Assembly (NCBI GenBank): GCA_964461295.1
Contig: CAYWTX010000218.1
Coordinates: forward strand, 1-21,868
Direction of reading: 5' to 3'
DNA from: CAYWTX01 sp964461295
GTDB taxonomy: Bacteria; Planctomycetota; Phycisphaerae; SM23-33
Length of the DNA stretch: 21,868 bases
This document shows positions 7,666 to 16,663 of the stretch, one piece after another. Numbering within the stretch: the first letter of the stretch is position 1; each line of letters starts with the position of its first letter. The notes below the pieces were generated by a model that worked only from the letters and a program-made list of their open reading frames with translations, was not told the DNA's origin and searched no databases. A program made the position numbers and the translations under genes.

Positions 7666-8840
7666 TGGCGACGCGAAGGCTGACGGTGCTTGTCGTGAAC
7701 CACGAGTACCCGCCCGTCGGCGGGGGCGGCGGCTACGCGGGGCACAACATCCTTCGCCAATTCGCCGGGCGCGACGACATCGTCATCGACGCGGTAGTCG
7801 TGCGGCCGGAGGCGGGGACGGTCGTCGAGCCCCTGGCGGAGAACATCACGCTGCACCGCGTGGGGGTGCGGAAGAAGGCGCTGCAATTCTGGACGCGGTG
7901 GGAGGTCATCCAGTGGACAGCGCGCGCGGGCAGGGTGTGCCGGCGGCTGACCGCGGAGAAGCATTACGACGTCGTGCACGCGTTTTTCGGTTTCCCGGCC
8001 GGGCTGCTGGCGTGGCGGTTGGGCGGTCGGGCGCCGTACATCGTTTCGCTTCGCGGCTCGGACGTGCCGGGCGCCAACGCCCGCTTCACGCTAGATTACA
8101 AGGTGCTGGGGCCGTTGTTCCGGCGGATCTGGCGCGGTTCGGCCGGGCTGTACGCGTGCAGCGAAGGGCTGCGGGAGCGTGCGCTGCGGTTCCTGGCGGA
8201 CGTGCCGGTCGCGGCGATTGGCAACGGCGTGGACTGCGAGCGGTTCTCGGTTTCGGGACGGGCCATCGACCCGCAGTCGCCGCGGCTGCTGAGCGTGGGA
8301 CGCATGTCGGCCAGCAAGCGGATGGACGTGGTGATCGCGGCCGCGGAGATGTTGCGGCGGGAGCGGCCGGGGCTGACGCTGACGCTGGTGGGCGGGGGCG
8401 GGATGCTGGAGCAGGTTCGCCGGCAGGTGCGGACCGGCGGGCTGGAGAGTTTCGTGCGGGTGGAGGGATTCGTGGCGTCCGAGCGGATGGCGCAGGTGTA
8501 CCGCGACCACGACATCCTGGTGACGGCGACGATGCAGGAGGGGATGAGCAACGCGATGCTGGAGGCGATGGCCTCGGGCCTGCCGATCGTCACCACGCGT
8601 TGCGAGGGCGTGGCCGAGCTGGTCGCCGAGAACGGGATCGTGCTGGACTCGGCCGATCCGTCGGCGATGGCGGAGGCGGTGTCGCGAGCGGCGGAGGCGG
8701 CGGCGCACGCGGCGATGTCGGCGGCGGCGCGGGCGCGGGCGGAGCGGTTCACCTGGGCGGCCGTGGCCGGGCAGTACCGTCGGGCGTACGAGGCGGCCGC
8801 GGATCGCGCGGCGAAAGGCCTGGACGCATGTGCGGGATAG
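7665..8840 (+). CDS. Family 4 glycosyltransferase
   Basis: This 391-residue GT-B enzyme opens with TVLVVNHEYPPVGGGGGYAG, which has the glycine-rich loop of GT4 N-domains. LRGSDVPG lies mid-way, then IGNGVDCERF and LLSVGRMSASKRMDVVI at the start of the C-domain. The nucleotide-sugar site EGMSNAMLEAMASGLP carries an intact E-x7-E pair (E292, E300). It is a retaining transferase, probably extending a lipid-linked oligosaccharide on the cytoplasmic face. The start overlaps the preceding stop by one base (TGATG), so coupling is likely. A longer in-frame reading upstream of 7665 lies inside the preceding gene and is rejected. Donor and acceptor unknown. Confidence 0.92.
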   Translation: MATRRLTVLVVNHEYPPVGGGGGYAGHNILRQFAGRDDIVIDAVVVRPEAGTVVEPLAENITLHRVGVRKKALQFWTRWEVIQWTARAGRVCRRLTAEKHYDVVHAFFGFPAGLLAWRLGGRAPYIVSLRGSDVPGANARFTLDYKVLGPLFRRIWRGSAGLYACSEGLRERALRFLADVPVAAIGNGVDCERFSVSGRAIDPQSPRLLSVGRMSASKRMDVVIAAAEMLRRERPGLTLTLVGGGGMLEQVRRQVRTGGLESFVRVEGFVASERMAQVYRDHDILVTATMQEGMSNAMLEAMASGLPIVTTRCEGVAELVAENGIVLDSADPSAMAEAVSRAAEAAAHAAMSAAARARAERFTWAAVAGQYRRAYEAAADRAAKGLDACAG

Positions 8841-10639
8841 CCGGGTTCAACTTTGGCGACCGCCAGGCCGTCGAGCGGATGATCGACGCCATGCGGCACC
8901 GCGGGCCCGACGACCGCGGCCTGTACGTGGACGGGCGCGTCTCGCTGGGGCACAGCCGGCTGTCGATCCTCGACCTGTCGCCGTGCGGGCATCAGCCGAT
9001 GGAGCGCCAGGGGCGACAGATCGTCTTCAACGGCGAGATCTACAATTTCCGCGAGTTGCGGCGGGAGTTGGAGGGGTGTGGCTACACGTTCACGTCGGGG
9101 ACCGACACGGAGGTGGTCCTGGCGGGGTACGACCGGTGGGGCCAGGAGTGCGTTGAGCGGTTCAACGGGATGTGGGCACTGGGCATCTACGATCCGGGGC
9201 GGGGCGAGCTGGTGGTGTCGCGCGACCGCTTCGGCGTCAAGCCGCTGTACTACTACTTCGACGGCGAGCGGTTCGCCTTCGCGTCGGAGCTGAAGGCGAT
9301 CCGCTGCCTGGGGCTGGGGGCGAGCCTGGACCGGCGGGCGGTGAACTACTTCTTCTACCAGCACTACATCGGCGGGGAGCTGACGATCTTCGAGCGGTGC
9401 TTCAAGCTGCCGCCGGGGGAGAACCTGGTCTTCAACCTGGACCGGCGCACCATCGTCCGCCGCCGCTGGTGGGACCTGGAAGAGCGGGTCGCCGAGCAGG
9501 CTGCGCAGGGGCTGAAAGGCCGCCTGGAGGCCGTGGAGGGGCTGGTCGTCGATTCGGTGCGGCAGCGGCTGGTGGCCGACGTGCCGGTCGGCAGCTTCCT
9601 GTCCGGCGGGCTGGACTCGTCGCTGATCTCGGCCGTGGCGGCCAAGGACCGTCGCGACTTCGCCACGTTCTCCATCGGCTACCACGAGCGGTCGTACGAC
9701 GAGGTGCCCTTCTCGCGTGCGGCGGCCGAGCACATCGGCACGCGCCACCACGTGGAGTATCTCGACATGGACGAGGGGCTGATCGATTCGGTGCTGCGGC
9801 GGACGGACGAGCCGTTCGGCGACTCGTCGCTGCTGCCGACGTACCTGCTGTCGAAGATGACGCGGCAGCACGTGACGGTGGCGCTGTCGGGCGACGGCGG
9901 CGACGAGGTGTTCGGCGGGTACGACACGTATCTCGCGCACCGCATCGCCCGCTGGACGCCGCGGGCGGTGGCGCGGCTGCTGGGCGCCGGCGCCAACTTG
10001 CTTCCGCCGTCGGACCACAAGGTGACGCTGGCGTTCAAAGTGGGGCGGTTTGCCCGCGATATCGGCCGCCAGGCCGTGCGCCGGCACCTGGACTGGATGG
10101 CGACGTTCGGAGAGGCGGCGCGGCGCGAACTGCTGGGCGAGGCGTTCGTGCCGGCCGAGGAATTCTGCGACTTCGCCGGCGGGGACGACTTGCTGTCCGT
10201 GCAGATCAACGACATCCGCAACTACCTGGCCGAGGACATCCTGAAGAAGGTGGACACGGCGAGCATGTTGAACTCGCTGGAGGCGCGGACGCCGCTGCTG
10301 GATTACCGGCTCGTGCCGCTGGTGCTGAGCCTGCCGGAGCGGTTCAAGGTTCGCCGGTTGCGGGTCAAGTGGCTGCTGAAGCGCATCGCGGAGCGGTGGC
10401 TGCCGCGGCGGATCGTGCACCGCGCGAAGCGCGGCTTCACCGTGCCGGTGTCGCGGTGGATCAAGTCCAGCGACCTGGTGCGCCAGGCGCTGAGCGAGAA
10501 GGCGTATTACGCCCACGGCCTGGTGGACCGCCGGCGCGTGCAGGCGATGCTCGATGCGCATCTGGCGGGCGCGGCGGACAGCGCGCGGCCGCTGTGGATG
10601 GTCTTCGTCTTCAATCACTGGTGGCGGAACAATGGCTGA
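8828..10639 (+). CDS. asnB: Asparagine synthetase (glutamine-hydrolysing)-like protein 1
   Basis: This 603-residue, two-domain amidotransferase has the N-terminal nucleophile Cys2 (MCGIAGFNFG), MRHRGPDDRG at 22-31, FNGEIYNF at 67-74 and GTDTEV at 91-96, a complete class II glutaminase. The synthetase domain carries the pyrophosphate loop LSGGLDSS at 258-265 and LSGDGGDEVFGGY around D356. The family makes asparagine, but members in polysaccharide loci are thought to amidate sugar carboxylates such as uronic acids. Given the flanking transferases, that is the likelier role here (inference). It begins 13 bases inside the preceding GT4 gene and overlaps the next gene by 8 bases, so it lies within one coupled operon. 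All key motifs are present. The symbol denotes family only. Confidence 0.92.
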   Translation: MCGIAGFNFGDRQAVERMIDAMRHRGPDDRGLYVDGRVSLGHSRLSILDLSPCGHQPMERQGRQIVFNGEIYNFRELRRELEGCGYTFTSGTDTEVVLAGYDRWGQECVERFNGMWALGIYDPGRGELVVSRDRFGVKPLYYYFDGERFAFASELKAIRCLGLGASLDRRAVNYFFYQHYIGGELTIFERCFKLPPGENLVFNLDRRTIVRRRWWDLEERVAEQAAQGLKGRLEAVEGLVVDSVRQRLVADVPVGSFLSGGLDSSLISAVAAKDRRDFATFSIGYHERSYDEVPFSRAAAEHIGTRHHVEYLDMDEGLIDSVLRRTDEPFGDSSLLPTYLLSKMTRQHVTVALSGDGGDEVFGGYDTYLAHRIARWTPRAVARLLGAGANLLPPSDHKVTLAFKVGRFARDIGRQAVRRHLDWMATFGEAARRELLGEAFVPAEEFCDFAGGDDLLSVQINDIRNYLAEDILKKVDTASMLNSLEARTPLLDYRLVPLVLSLPERFKVRRLRVKWLLKRIAERWLPRRIVHRAKRGFTVPVSRWIKSSDLVRQALSEKAYYAHGLVDRRRVQAMLDAHLAGAADSARPLWMVFVFNHWWRNNG

Positions 10640-11420
10640 AGCGCGCGGCGCGGCATTCAACTTCGGCGAGAACTGGCAGGCGTTCTCGGCGGCGGCGCTG
10701 AACGAGCAGCGGTTCGCCGCGGCGGGCGAGTCGCTGAGGGACCTGGTGGGCCCGGAGCGGATCGCCGGGCGCAGTTTCCTGGACATCGGGTGCGGGAGCG
10801 GGATCTTCGCGCTGGCCGCGGCGCTGACGGGCGCGCGGCGCGTCGTGGGGATCGACTTGTCGGCCGAGTCGGTCGCGGCGTCGGAAGCGAACAGGGCGCG
10901 GTTCGCCCCGGGCAAGGCGGTCGAGTTCCTGCGGAAGTCGGTGTTCGATGGCGATTTGGCCGCCCTGGGCACGTTCGACGTCGTGTATTCGTGGGGCGTG
11001 CTGCACCACACCGGCGACATGTGGCGGGCGATCGACGCGGCCGCGGCGGCCGTGAGCGGTGCGCCGGGGGCGCTGCTGGTGCTGGCGCTGTACAATCGGC
11101 ACTGGTCCTCGCCGGCGTGGAAGATCGTGAAGCGGCTGTACAACATCTCGCCGCGGCCGGTACGGAAGGTGATGGTGTGGAAGTTCTGTGCGGTGATCGC
11201 GGCGGCGAAGTTCGCCGTCACGCGGCGCAACCCGTTCCGGCAACGGCGCGGGATGAGTTTCTATCACGACGTGGTGGACTGGGTGGGCGGGTATCCGTAC
11301 GAGTATGCGACGCGGGAGGAAGTGATCGCCCGCGTGGAAGGCAAGGGCCTGGCGTGCGTAAAGGTGATGCGTCCCGTCACGCCCACCGGGTGCAACCAGT
11401 TCGTCTTCGAGAGACGTTGA
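10632..11420 (+). CDS. SAM-dependent methyltransferase (class I, UbiG-like)
   Basis: This is a 262-residue class I methyltransferase. Motif I is SFLDIGCGSGIFALAAAL, followed by VVGIDLSAESV (the acidic end of strand 2) and TFDVVYSWGVLHHTGDMW (motif IV and post-motif). The second half (LYNRHWSSPAWKIVKRLYN and further) is specific to a subgroup found in polysaccharide clusters and contains many aromatic and basic residues. It probably O- or N-methylates a sugar of the glycan; the acceptor is not deducible. It starts 8 bases before the end of the asparagine synthetase-like gene. An upstream in-frame ATG at 10554 would lie inside that gene and is not used. No membrane segment. Confidence 0.9.
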   Translation: MAEARGAAFNFGENWQAFSAAALNEQRFAAAGESLRDLVGPERIAGRSFLDIGCGSGIFALAAALTGARRVVGIDLSAESVAASEANRARFAPGKAVEFLRKSVFDGDLAALGTFDVVYSWGVLHHTGDMWRAIDAAAAAVSGAPGALLVLALYNRHWSSPAWKIVKRLYNISPRPVRKVMVWKFCAVIAAAKFAVTRRNPFRQRRGMSFYHDVVDWVGGYPYEYATREEVIARVEGKGLACVKVMRPVTPTGCNQFVFERR

Positions 11421-11423
11421 GCG

Positions 11424-13634
11424 ATGGGTGAAGCGGTACAGCCTGCTCGGGCGGTGCGGGTGTGCTTTGTCGCTCCCAAGAGCTACCCGCTGTTCAATCC
11501 GCGCGCCGAGAGCGTATTCGGCGGCGCCGAAGTGGACCTGTACTACCTGGGGACCGAACTGGCCAAGGACGAGCGGTTCGAGGTGAGCTTCGTCGTGGCC
11601 GATTACGGCCAGGCGGCGGAGGAGACGCTCGAACGGTGCCGGCTGATCCGTAGCGTGGACTTCGGACGCGGGGCGATGGGCGGGGCGTGGCGGGTGTGGC
11701 GAGCGCTGAAGCGGGCCGACGCGGACGTGTACATGATTGAGACGGCCTCGGCGGGCGTTCCGCTGGCGGGTCTGTTCTGCCGGTTGCACGGCCGGGCCTT
11801 CGTGTACCGTACCGCGCATCGCATTGATTGCGATGGAACCTACCTGAGGCAACATCCGGTGGTGGGGCGGCTCTATCGGCGGGCATTGCGTTCGGCGGCC
11901 ATCGTGTACGCGCAGAACGACAGCGACCTTGAACCCCTGGACAGGACGATCGGGGTTCGCGCCGGGGTGATCCCGAACGGGCACAGGTTGGGCACGCGGC
12001 CCTCCGAGGCGGACAGGACGACGGTCCTGTGGGTGGCGCGAAGCGAACCGTTCAAGCGGCCACGGGTGTTCCTGCATCTGGCGAGGTCGATGCCGGACGT
12101 GCACTTCACGATGGTCTGCCAGGAAGCTTCGGGCGACAAGGGGTACGAATCGCTTGTGGCGGAGGCCGAGGGCTTGCCCAACCTGCGGTTTGTCCGGCGT
12201 GTGCCCTTCGGCGAAGTCGGCGAGTACTTCCGGCGTGCCAAGGTCTTCGTGAACACCAGCGTCGCGGAGGGGTTCCCCAACACGTTCATCCAGGCCTGCG
12301 GGGCCGCCACGCCGATCCTCTCCCTGGCGGTCAACCCCGATGGTTTCCTGGACCGCTTCGGCTGTGGAGTGTGTTGCGGGGACGACGTGGCGCGACTGGA
12401 GGCGTCTTTGCGCGGGATGCTCACGTCGCCGGAGGCGGCGGAAATGGGGCGCCGCGGCAGAGCATACATGGAGCAGACTCACGACATTGCTCGGATCGCG
12501 GCGGGATGCAAGGCTGACTTCCTGTACGCCGCCCGGCGCGGTCCGGCGCCGCGGGACATCCCCGTCCACGTGTGCTTCGTGTCTCTCGATGCGTATCCGG
12601 TGTTTCGCCCGACGACGGTCCGGTCGCACGGGGGGGCCGAAGTCGATGTCTTCATGACGGCCTCGGAACTGGCGAGGGACAGCCGCTTCCGCATCACGCT
12701 GGTCACCGGCGATTTCGGGCAGCCGGAGGTGGAAACGGCGGATCGCATCGTGATCCTCCGTACGGCCGACCTGGCCGCGGCACGGGTGCGGGCAACGTGG
12801 AGCATCTGGCGGGCGCTGCGCCGGGCCGACGCGGACGTGTATTTCCGCAAGGGGGCGTCGCTGGTGACGGTGCTGGTGGCGGCATTCTGCCGCCTGCGGG
12901 GCAGGCGGCTGGTGCTGAGGACGTCCACGACGGACGAGTGCGACGGCACGTACATGCGGAAGCATGGCCTGCGCGGACGGCTGTACCGATGGGCACTGCG
13001 CATGGCCGACGCCGTGTTCGTGCAGAACCCGACGGACGTAGAGGCGATTCGTCACAGCGCGGGCGTGGAGGCGGTATGCGTGCGCAACGGGCACCGCCTG
13101 GCGCCGCCCCGCGACTTGCCTCGCGACCATGTGTTGTGGGTGGGGAGGAACTCGCCCGATAAGCGCCCGGATCTGTTCGTGCGGTTGGCGCGGGAGCTGC
13201 CTGACCTGCGGTTCGTGATGGTCTGCAACCGCGGCGTGACCGGCGCGGCGTTCGAGAACCCGTGCCTGCCGAATCTGGAGTTCCACGAGACCGTGCCGTT
13301 CGCCGAGATCGACGGCCTTTTCGAGCGGGCGAAGGTGCTCGTGAACACCAGCCCCTCGGAAGGCTTCCCCAACACGTTCATCCAGGCCGGGCGGGCGGCA
13401 ACGCCGGTGGTGTCGCTGGAGGTGGATCCGGGTGGAGTTCTCGCAAGCGAGCGATGGGGCGTCTGCGCCGGCGGCGACTGGGGGCGCTTTGTGGAATCGG
13501 TCCGGCGGATGGCCGATGGAGACATGGCCGCGGGCTTCGGCAGCAACGGCCGGCGATATGTCTTCGAGCACCACGACATCGTTGGGATCATCTGCGAGTA
13601 CAAGCGCGTGCTGGCGGCGTTGGCGGCGCATTGA
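11424..13634 (+). CDS. Double glycosyltransferase: two fused family 4 (GT-B) modules
   Basis: The protein has 736 residues: module 1 at about 11-375 and module 2 at 379-736. They are clearly homologous: both have YPxFxP, GGAEVD, WRALxRADADVY, CDGTYxRxH, NGHRL, a VLWV(A/G)R strand, and NTSxxEGFPNTFIQA. A normal GT4 is about 370 residues, so two complete enzymes are fused in tandem. In both modules the second Glu of the E-x7-E site is Gln (E282/Q290 and E646/Q654), so this is a shared subfamily trait and not a random defect. Two successive sugar additions, or one catalytic and one binding module, are both possible. It begins 3 bases after the methyltransferase stop. The two halves have diverged throughout, so the fusion is not recent. 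Confidence 0.88.
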   Translation: MGEAVQPARAVRVCFVAPKSYPLFNPRAESVFGGAEVDLYYLGTELAKDERFEVSFVVADYGQAAEETLERCRLIRSVDFGRGAMGGAWRVWRALKRADADVYMIETASAGVPLAGLFCRLHGRAFVYRTAHRIDCDGTYLRQHPVVGRLYRRALRSAAIVYAQNDSDLEPLDRTIGVRAGVIPNGHRLGTRPSEADRTTVLWVARSEPFKRPRVFLHLARSMPDVHFTMVCQEASGDKGYESLVAEAEGLPNLRFVRRVPFGEVGEYFRRAKVFVNTSVAEGFPNTFIQACGAATPILSLAVNPDGFLDRFGCGVCCGDDVARLEASLRGMLTSPEAAEMGRRGRAYMEQTHDIARIAAGCKADFLYAARRGPAPRDIPVHVCFVSLDAYPVFRPTTVRSHGGAEVDVFMTASELARDSRFRITLVTGDFGQPEVETADRIVILRTADLAAARVRATWSIWRALRRADADVYFRKGASLVTVLVAAFCRLRGRRLVLRTSTTDECDGTYMRKHGLRGRLYRWALRMADAVFVQNPTDVEAIRHSAGVEAVCVRNGHRLAPPRDLPRDHVLWVGRNSPDKRPDLFVRLARELPDLRFVMVCNRGVTGAAFENPCLPNLEFHETVPFAEIDGLFERAKVLVNTSPSEGFPNTFIQAGRAATPVVSLEVDPGGVLASERWGVCAGGDWGRFVESVRRMADGDMAAGFGSNGRRYVFEHHDIVGIICEYKRVLAALAAH

Positions 13635-13670
13635 ACGGCGAAGCCAGCCCAGACACATGTGGGAGATACA

Positions 13671-15017
13671 ATGAATTGGCGAGGTCCAGCCATGAAGGCC
13701 GTGTTCGGGCTGTGTGGGCGCAGGACCTTCGCGCACCTGCGCGCGCTGCGCGAACAGGAGTACCTTCGGCCGGAACGACTTCGTGACATCCAGGAGCGAG
13801 ATCTCGGCCTCATGCTCGTGCATGCGTGGCGGCACGTACCGTACTACCGGCAGGTGCTGGCCGATTGCGGGGCGGTGCGCGACGGGCGGGCGATCCTGGA
13901 GAACTTCTCACGGATTCCGCCACTGACCAAGGACGTGTTGCGGCAACAGGGCGACGCGTTGCTGTCGGACGATTACCACGGGCGGAAGTGGTACCACAAC
14001 ACGTCCGGGGGATCGACGGGCGAGCCGGTGCGGCTGGTGCAGGACAGGGCGTACAAGGATTGGGGATTCGCCTGCCGGTTCTACTTCAACGAGATGGTGG
14101 GCAAGAAGGTCGGCGAGCCGGAGCTTCAGCTCTGGGGCTCCGAGCGCGACATCTTCCACGGCTCGGAGAACCTGCGGACCCGCGTGGAACACTGGGGCTT
14201 CAACAGGTGCCTCCTCAACAGCTTCGCGATGACCGACGCGACGATGGCCGGCTACGTCGATCGGTGGAACCGCTTCCAGCCGTTGCTGGTGTGGGCGTAT
14301 ACCAGCTCGATTCATGAATTCGCGCGGTACCTGGAACGGACCGGCCGGGAGATACGGCCGCCAAGGGCGATCGTGGTGACGGCGGAGACGCTGACGGAGG
14401 AAGTCCGCCGGTATGTCGAAGGCGTCATCGGCTGCCCGGTGCTGAACCAGTATGGGTCGCGCGAGGTGGGGGCAATCGGCTGCGAGTGCGACCGCAAGCA
14501 GGGCCTGCACGTGTTCAACACGCTTCTAAGGCTGGAGGTGCTCGACGAGACTCTGGCTCCGTGCGCGCCGGGGCGGATGGGGGCGCTATACGTCACGCCG
14601 CTGACCAACTTCTCGATGCCGCTGATCCGCTACGGCATTGGCGACACCGCCGTCGCGGCGGGCGAGCGGGTGTGCGGCTGCGGGCGAGGCTGGCCGCTGC
14701 TCGGCGCCGTGACCGGCCGGACCAGCGACCACTTCCGGGCGCGGGGCGGGAAGATCGTTCACGGGGAGTACTTCACTCACCTGTTCTACGACCAGCCGAA
14801 GGTTCGCCAGTTCCGAGTGATCCAGCACGGATACGAGGATGTCGAGGTGATGGTGCAGCCGCCTGGGTCGCTTTCCGTTTCGGGGCGCGCTGACGTGGAG
14901 CAGAAGATCCGCCTGGTGATGGGGGAGGAATGCAGGTTGCAGTTCACCGAGGTGGAGGACATCCCGCGGCTGTCCAGCGGCAAGTACCGCTACACAGTGA
15001 GCGAGGTCGGCGCCTGA
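13671..15017 (+). CDS. CapK/PaaK-like adenylate-forming enzyme (phenylacetate-CoA ligase family)
   Basis: This 448-residue member of the ANL adenylating superfamily has the ATP-binding loop NTSGGSTGEPVRL from residue 110, NQYGSREVGAIGCEC from about 259, and GRTSDHFRARGGKIVHG at the domain hinge. The C-terminal SSGKYRYTVSE contains the late lysine typical of the family. Homologues called CapK occur in capsule and exopolysaccharide loci, where they are thought to activate an acyl group or amino acid for transfer to the sugar; the substrate is unknown. The ATG at 13671 is preferred to 13659 because GGGAG (13661-13665) stands 5 bases ahead of it. The gene starts 36 bases after the double GT4 gene, and its last 28 bases overlap the convergent DUF362 gene. 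Confidence 0.85.
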   Translation: MNWRGPAMKAVFGLCGRRTFAHLRALREQEYLRPERLRDIQERDLGLMLVHAWRHVPYYRQVLADCGAVRDGRAILENFSRIPPLTKDVLRQQGDALLSDDYHGRKWYHNTSGGSTGEPVRLVQDRAYKDWGFACRFYFNEMVGKKVGEPELQLWGSERDIFHGSENLRTRVEHWGFNRCLLNSFAMTDATMAGYVDRWNRFQPLLVWAYTSSIHEFARYLERTGREIRPPRAIVVTAETLTEEVRRYVEGVIGCPVLNQYGSREVGAIGCECDRKQGLHVFNTLLRLEVLDETLAPCAPGRMGALYVTPLTNFSMPLIRYGIGDTAVAAGERVCGCGRGWPLLGAVTGRTSDHFRARGGKIVHGEYFTHLFYDQPKVRQFRVIQHGYEDVEVMVQPPGSLSVSGRADVEQKIRLVMGEECRLQFTEVEDIPRLSSGKYRYTVSEVGA

Positions 15018-16471
15018 AGGGGGCCGTCGCGTTCGATGTGCCCCAACCAGCCTCTCGTTGGGGCAAACCGCTCGCCGTACGCGGCGAACAACTCCTGGAA
15101 TGTGCCGCACTTCTCCGAGGCGATGCGGATGTCCTCGACGCCGTGGACGCCTTCGGGCAGCAGGGCAAGCTCGCCTTCCCCGAACGCGTGACGGAGCGTC
15201 GCGATCTTCCGGTGGTCGAAACCCATCAGTTCGGAGCAGACGGCGTCCACCGTGGCGGGATTCGTGCCGCACACCAGCAAGCCGCACCGCCGATCGCTGG
15301 GCTCCAGCGGCCCCTCCCTTTCGCCGGCCACGACCGCGTCGACCAGCACGAACATGCGCCGTTGAGGCCGGTCGCTCAGGACGCCTGAGCGGTCCGCGTA
15401 TGTTGCGATGCGATTGAGATCGGCGATGGTTCGGGGGAGCGTATCGTTGCCGTACCAACTGCCTTCCCGGTACGGATCCCGGAAGGGCACAACGGCGCCG
15501 GTGGCGCGGATGAGGGCGCGCAGAGCATTGTAGAACCCAGCAACGGCACGGCTGCGGCATACGTCTCGCCGCTCGCACAACCGCCGCTCCAACTCTTTGC
15601 GGCAGCTTCGGTGCAGGTACTCATCGCCTCCTTCTTCGGTGGAACCGAAGCGATGGTGCGGCAGACAGTCCTTATGGCCGTTGATGCCCACGAGGTTCTT
15701 CAGGGCGCCCGTCATGCCGGCTTTGCGGTGAGCCTTCAACTTGGGCAGGTTGACGATGACGTCCGCGTCAAGAACCCTTCTTGCCACCACGTATTCGTGC
15801 GTGCCCGCGTTGTGCCGCTTCGTCATCGCGGCCTTGTCATAGCAGGTCACGCGGAACCTGGACAAGCCGTCGCCCAGTTCCGCCAGCGCGCTGTGCCGGC
15901 CGAGGTCCACGTAGACGTAGCCCGCCGCGCTTCCTTCGGCCTTGTCGCGTCCGATGTGCCCGGTGATTCCCCGGTGCGAACGCAGCAACCGGAGATCCTC
16001 CAACAAGACCGGAATCTCCGATCGCGAGCGGCAGAAATCGACCATCTCGGCCAGGCCCGTCGCAGCCGTCAGGGAGTCGAACCTGCACATCTGCAACGAC
16101 GCGTCGCCGATGCAGACCTCGCCCTGCCCCCGCAGCGCCACCAGGACGTAATCGAGCATCGCACGGATGACCGAGGGGTGCGTCACCAGCGAGTCGAGCG
16201 TTCCGGAACGGTTCACGTCCAAGACCAGGTTGGGCTTGATCAATACGCGGTCGCCCGGATGCACGATGGCGCCAAGCGGATTCCACCGCGCCGTGCCGAA
16301 GTTCTCGCGGTCCAGGCCCGCCAGAACCAGCAGGGACCGCACGGCCGCGTAGACCGAGTTCCGCTCGCTCCGCGGCGCAAACGGGCACTCCGGAACCTCG
16401 CCGGCTGGATGGAACGGAGTTGTGGAGTCGTAGGTGAGACCGGGATCTTTATGCACGCCAACTACGGTCAT
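14990..16471 (-). CDS. DUF362 domain protein
   Basis: This 493-residue protein has typical DUF362 segments: VLIKPNLVLDVN with a following LVTHPSVIRAMLDYVL, GEVCIGDASLQ, VLDADVIVNLPKLKAHRKAG (the conserved NLPKLKxH core), GALKNLVGINGHKD, and LVCGTNPATVDAVCSELMGFD near the C-terminus. The family has no established reaction, though members often sit near ferredoxin domains or in exopolysaccharide loci. No CxxCxxC ferredoxin motif is seen here. ATG 16471 has CGGAG 6-7 bases upstream and a perfect TATAAT at 16494-16489. The alternative TTG at 16489 overlaps that box and so would not be transcribed. It converges on and overlaps the CapK-like gene tail-to-tail, and diverges from asparagine synthetase-like gene 2. 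Confidence 0.88.
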   Translation of the reverse strand: MTVVGVHKDPGLTYDSTTPFHPAGEVPECPFAPRSERNSVYAAVRSLLVLAGLDRENFGTARWNPLGAIVHPGDRVLIKPNLVLDVNRSGTLDSLVTHPSVIRAMLDYVLVALRGQGEVCIGDASLQMCRFDSLTAATGLAEMVDFCRSRSEIPVLLEDLRLLRSHRGITGHIGRDKAEGSAAGYVYVDLGRHSALAELGDGLSRFRVTCYDKAAMTKRHNAGTHEYVVARRVLDADVIVNLPKLKAHRKAGMTGALKNLVGINGHKDCLPHHRFGSTEEGGDEYLHRSCRKELERRLCERRDVCRSRAVAGFYNALRALIRATGAVVPFRDPYREGSWYGNDTLPRTIADLNRIATYADRSGVLSDRPQRRMFVLVDAVVAGEREGPLEPSDRRCGLLVCGTNPATVDAVCSELMGFDHRKIATLRHAFGEGELALLPEGVHGVEDIRIASEKCGTFQELFAAYGERFAPTRGWLGHIERDGPLQAPTSLTV

Positions 16472-16488
16472 CGGTTGCTCCGAGGGCA

Positions 16489-16494
16489 ATTATA
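16489..16494 (-). promoter_or_regulatory. Consensus TATAAT -10 box of the DUF362 gene
   Basis: The minus strand carries a perfect TATAAT, predicting a start near 16482 and an 11-12 base leader that contains the CGGAG Shine-Dalgarno before ATG 16471. No clear -35 match is seen. It lies in a 192-base divergent intergenic region shared with the promoter of asparagine synthetase-like gene 2. Confidence 0.55.
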
Positions 16495-16623
16495 CACGGC
16501 AGGTGGGCTGGTCCCAGCGCCTTCGTTGCCGCCGTGCCGGCCCTCGCGTCGTCGGCAGCACTTGCAGCCCCGGCAAGCCGGCGGAATCGCGGCGGTCGCA
16601 TCGGTGCCTCGCCTCCTACCATC

Positions 16624-16653
16624 TTGAACGGCGCGGGCTCAACAGGGGATACT
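16624..16653 (+). promoter_or_regulatory. Putative promoter of asparagine synthetase-like gene 2, near-leaderless
   Basis: TTGAAC (16624-16629) and GATACT (16648-16653) are separated by 18 bases. The -10 box ends 10 bases before the ATG at 16664, so the leader would be only a few bases. No Shine-Dalgarno is suitably placed (AGGGG is about 15 bases away). Confidence 0.4.
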
Positions 16654-16663
16654 GCGGCTTGGC

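Noticed and set aside
8096..11230. A 1044-codon open frame on the minus strand
   Set aside because: It lies opposite four well-supported genes and its translation is Arg/Pro/His/Gln-rich without motifs, the usual shadow of GC-rich coding DNA.
10611..13835. A 1074-codon open frame on the minus strand
   Set aside because: It is opposite the methyltransferase and the double glycosyltransferase, shows no family signature, and has a repetitive composition only because the plus-strand gene is internally duplicated.
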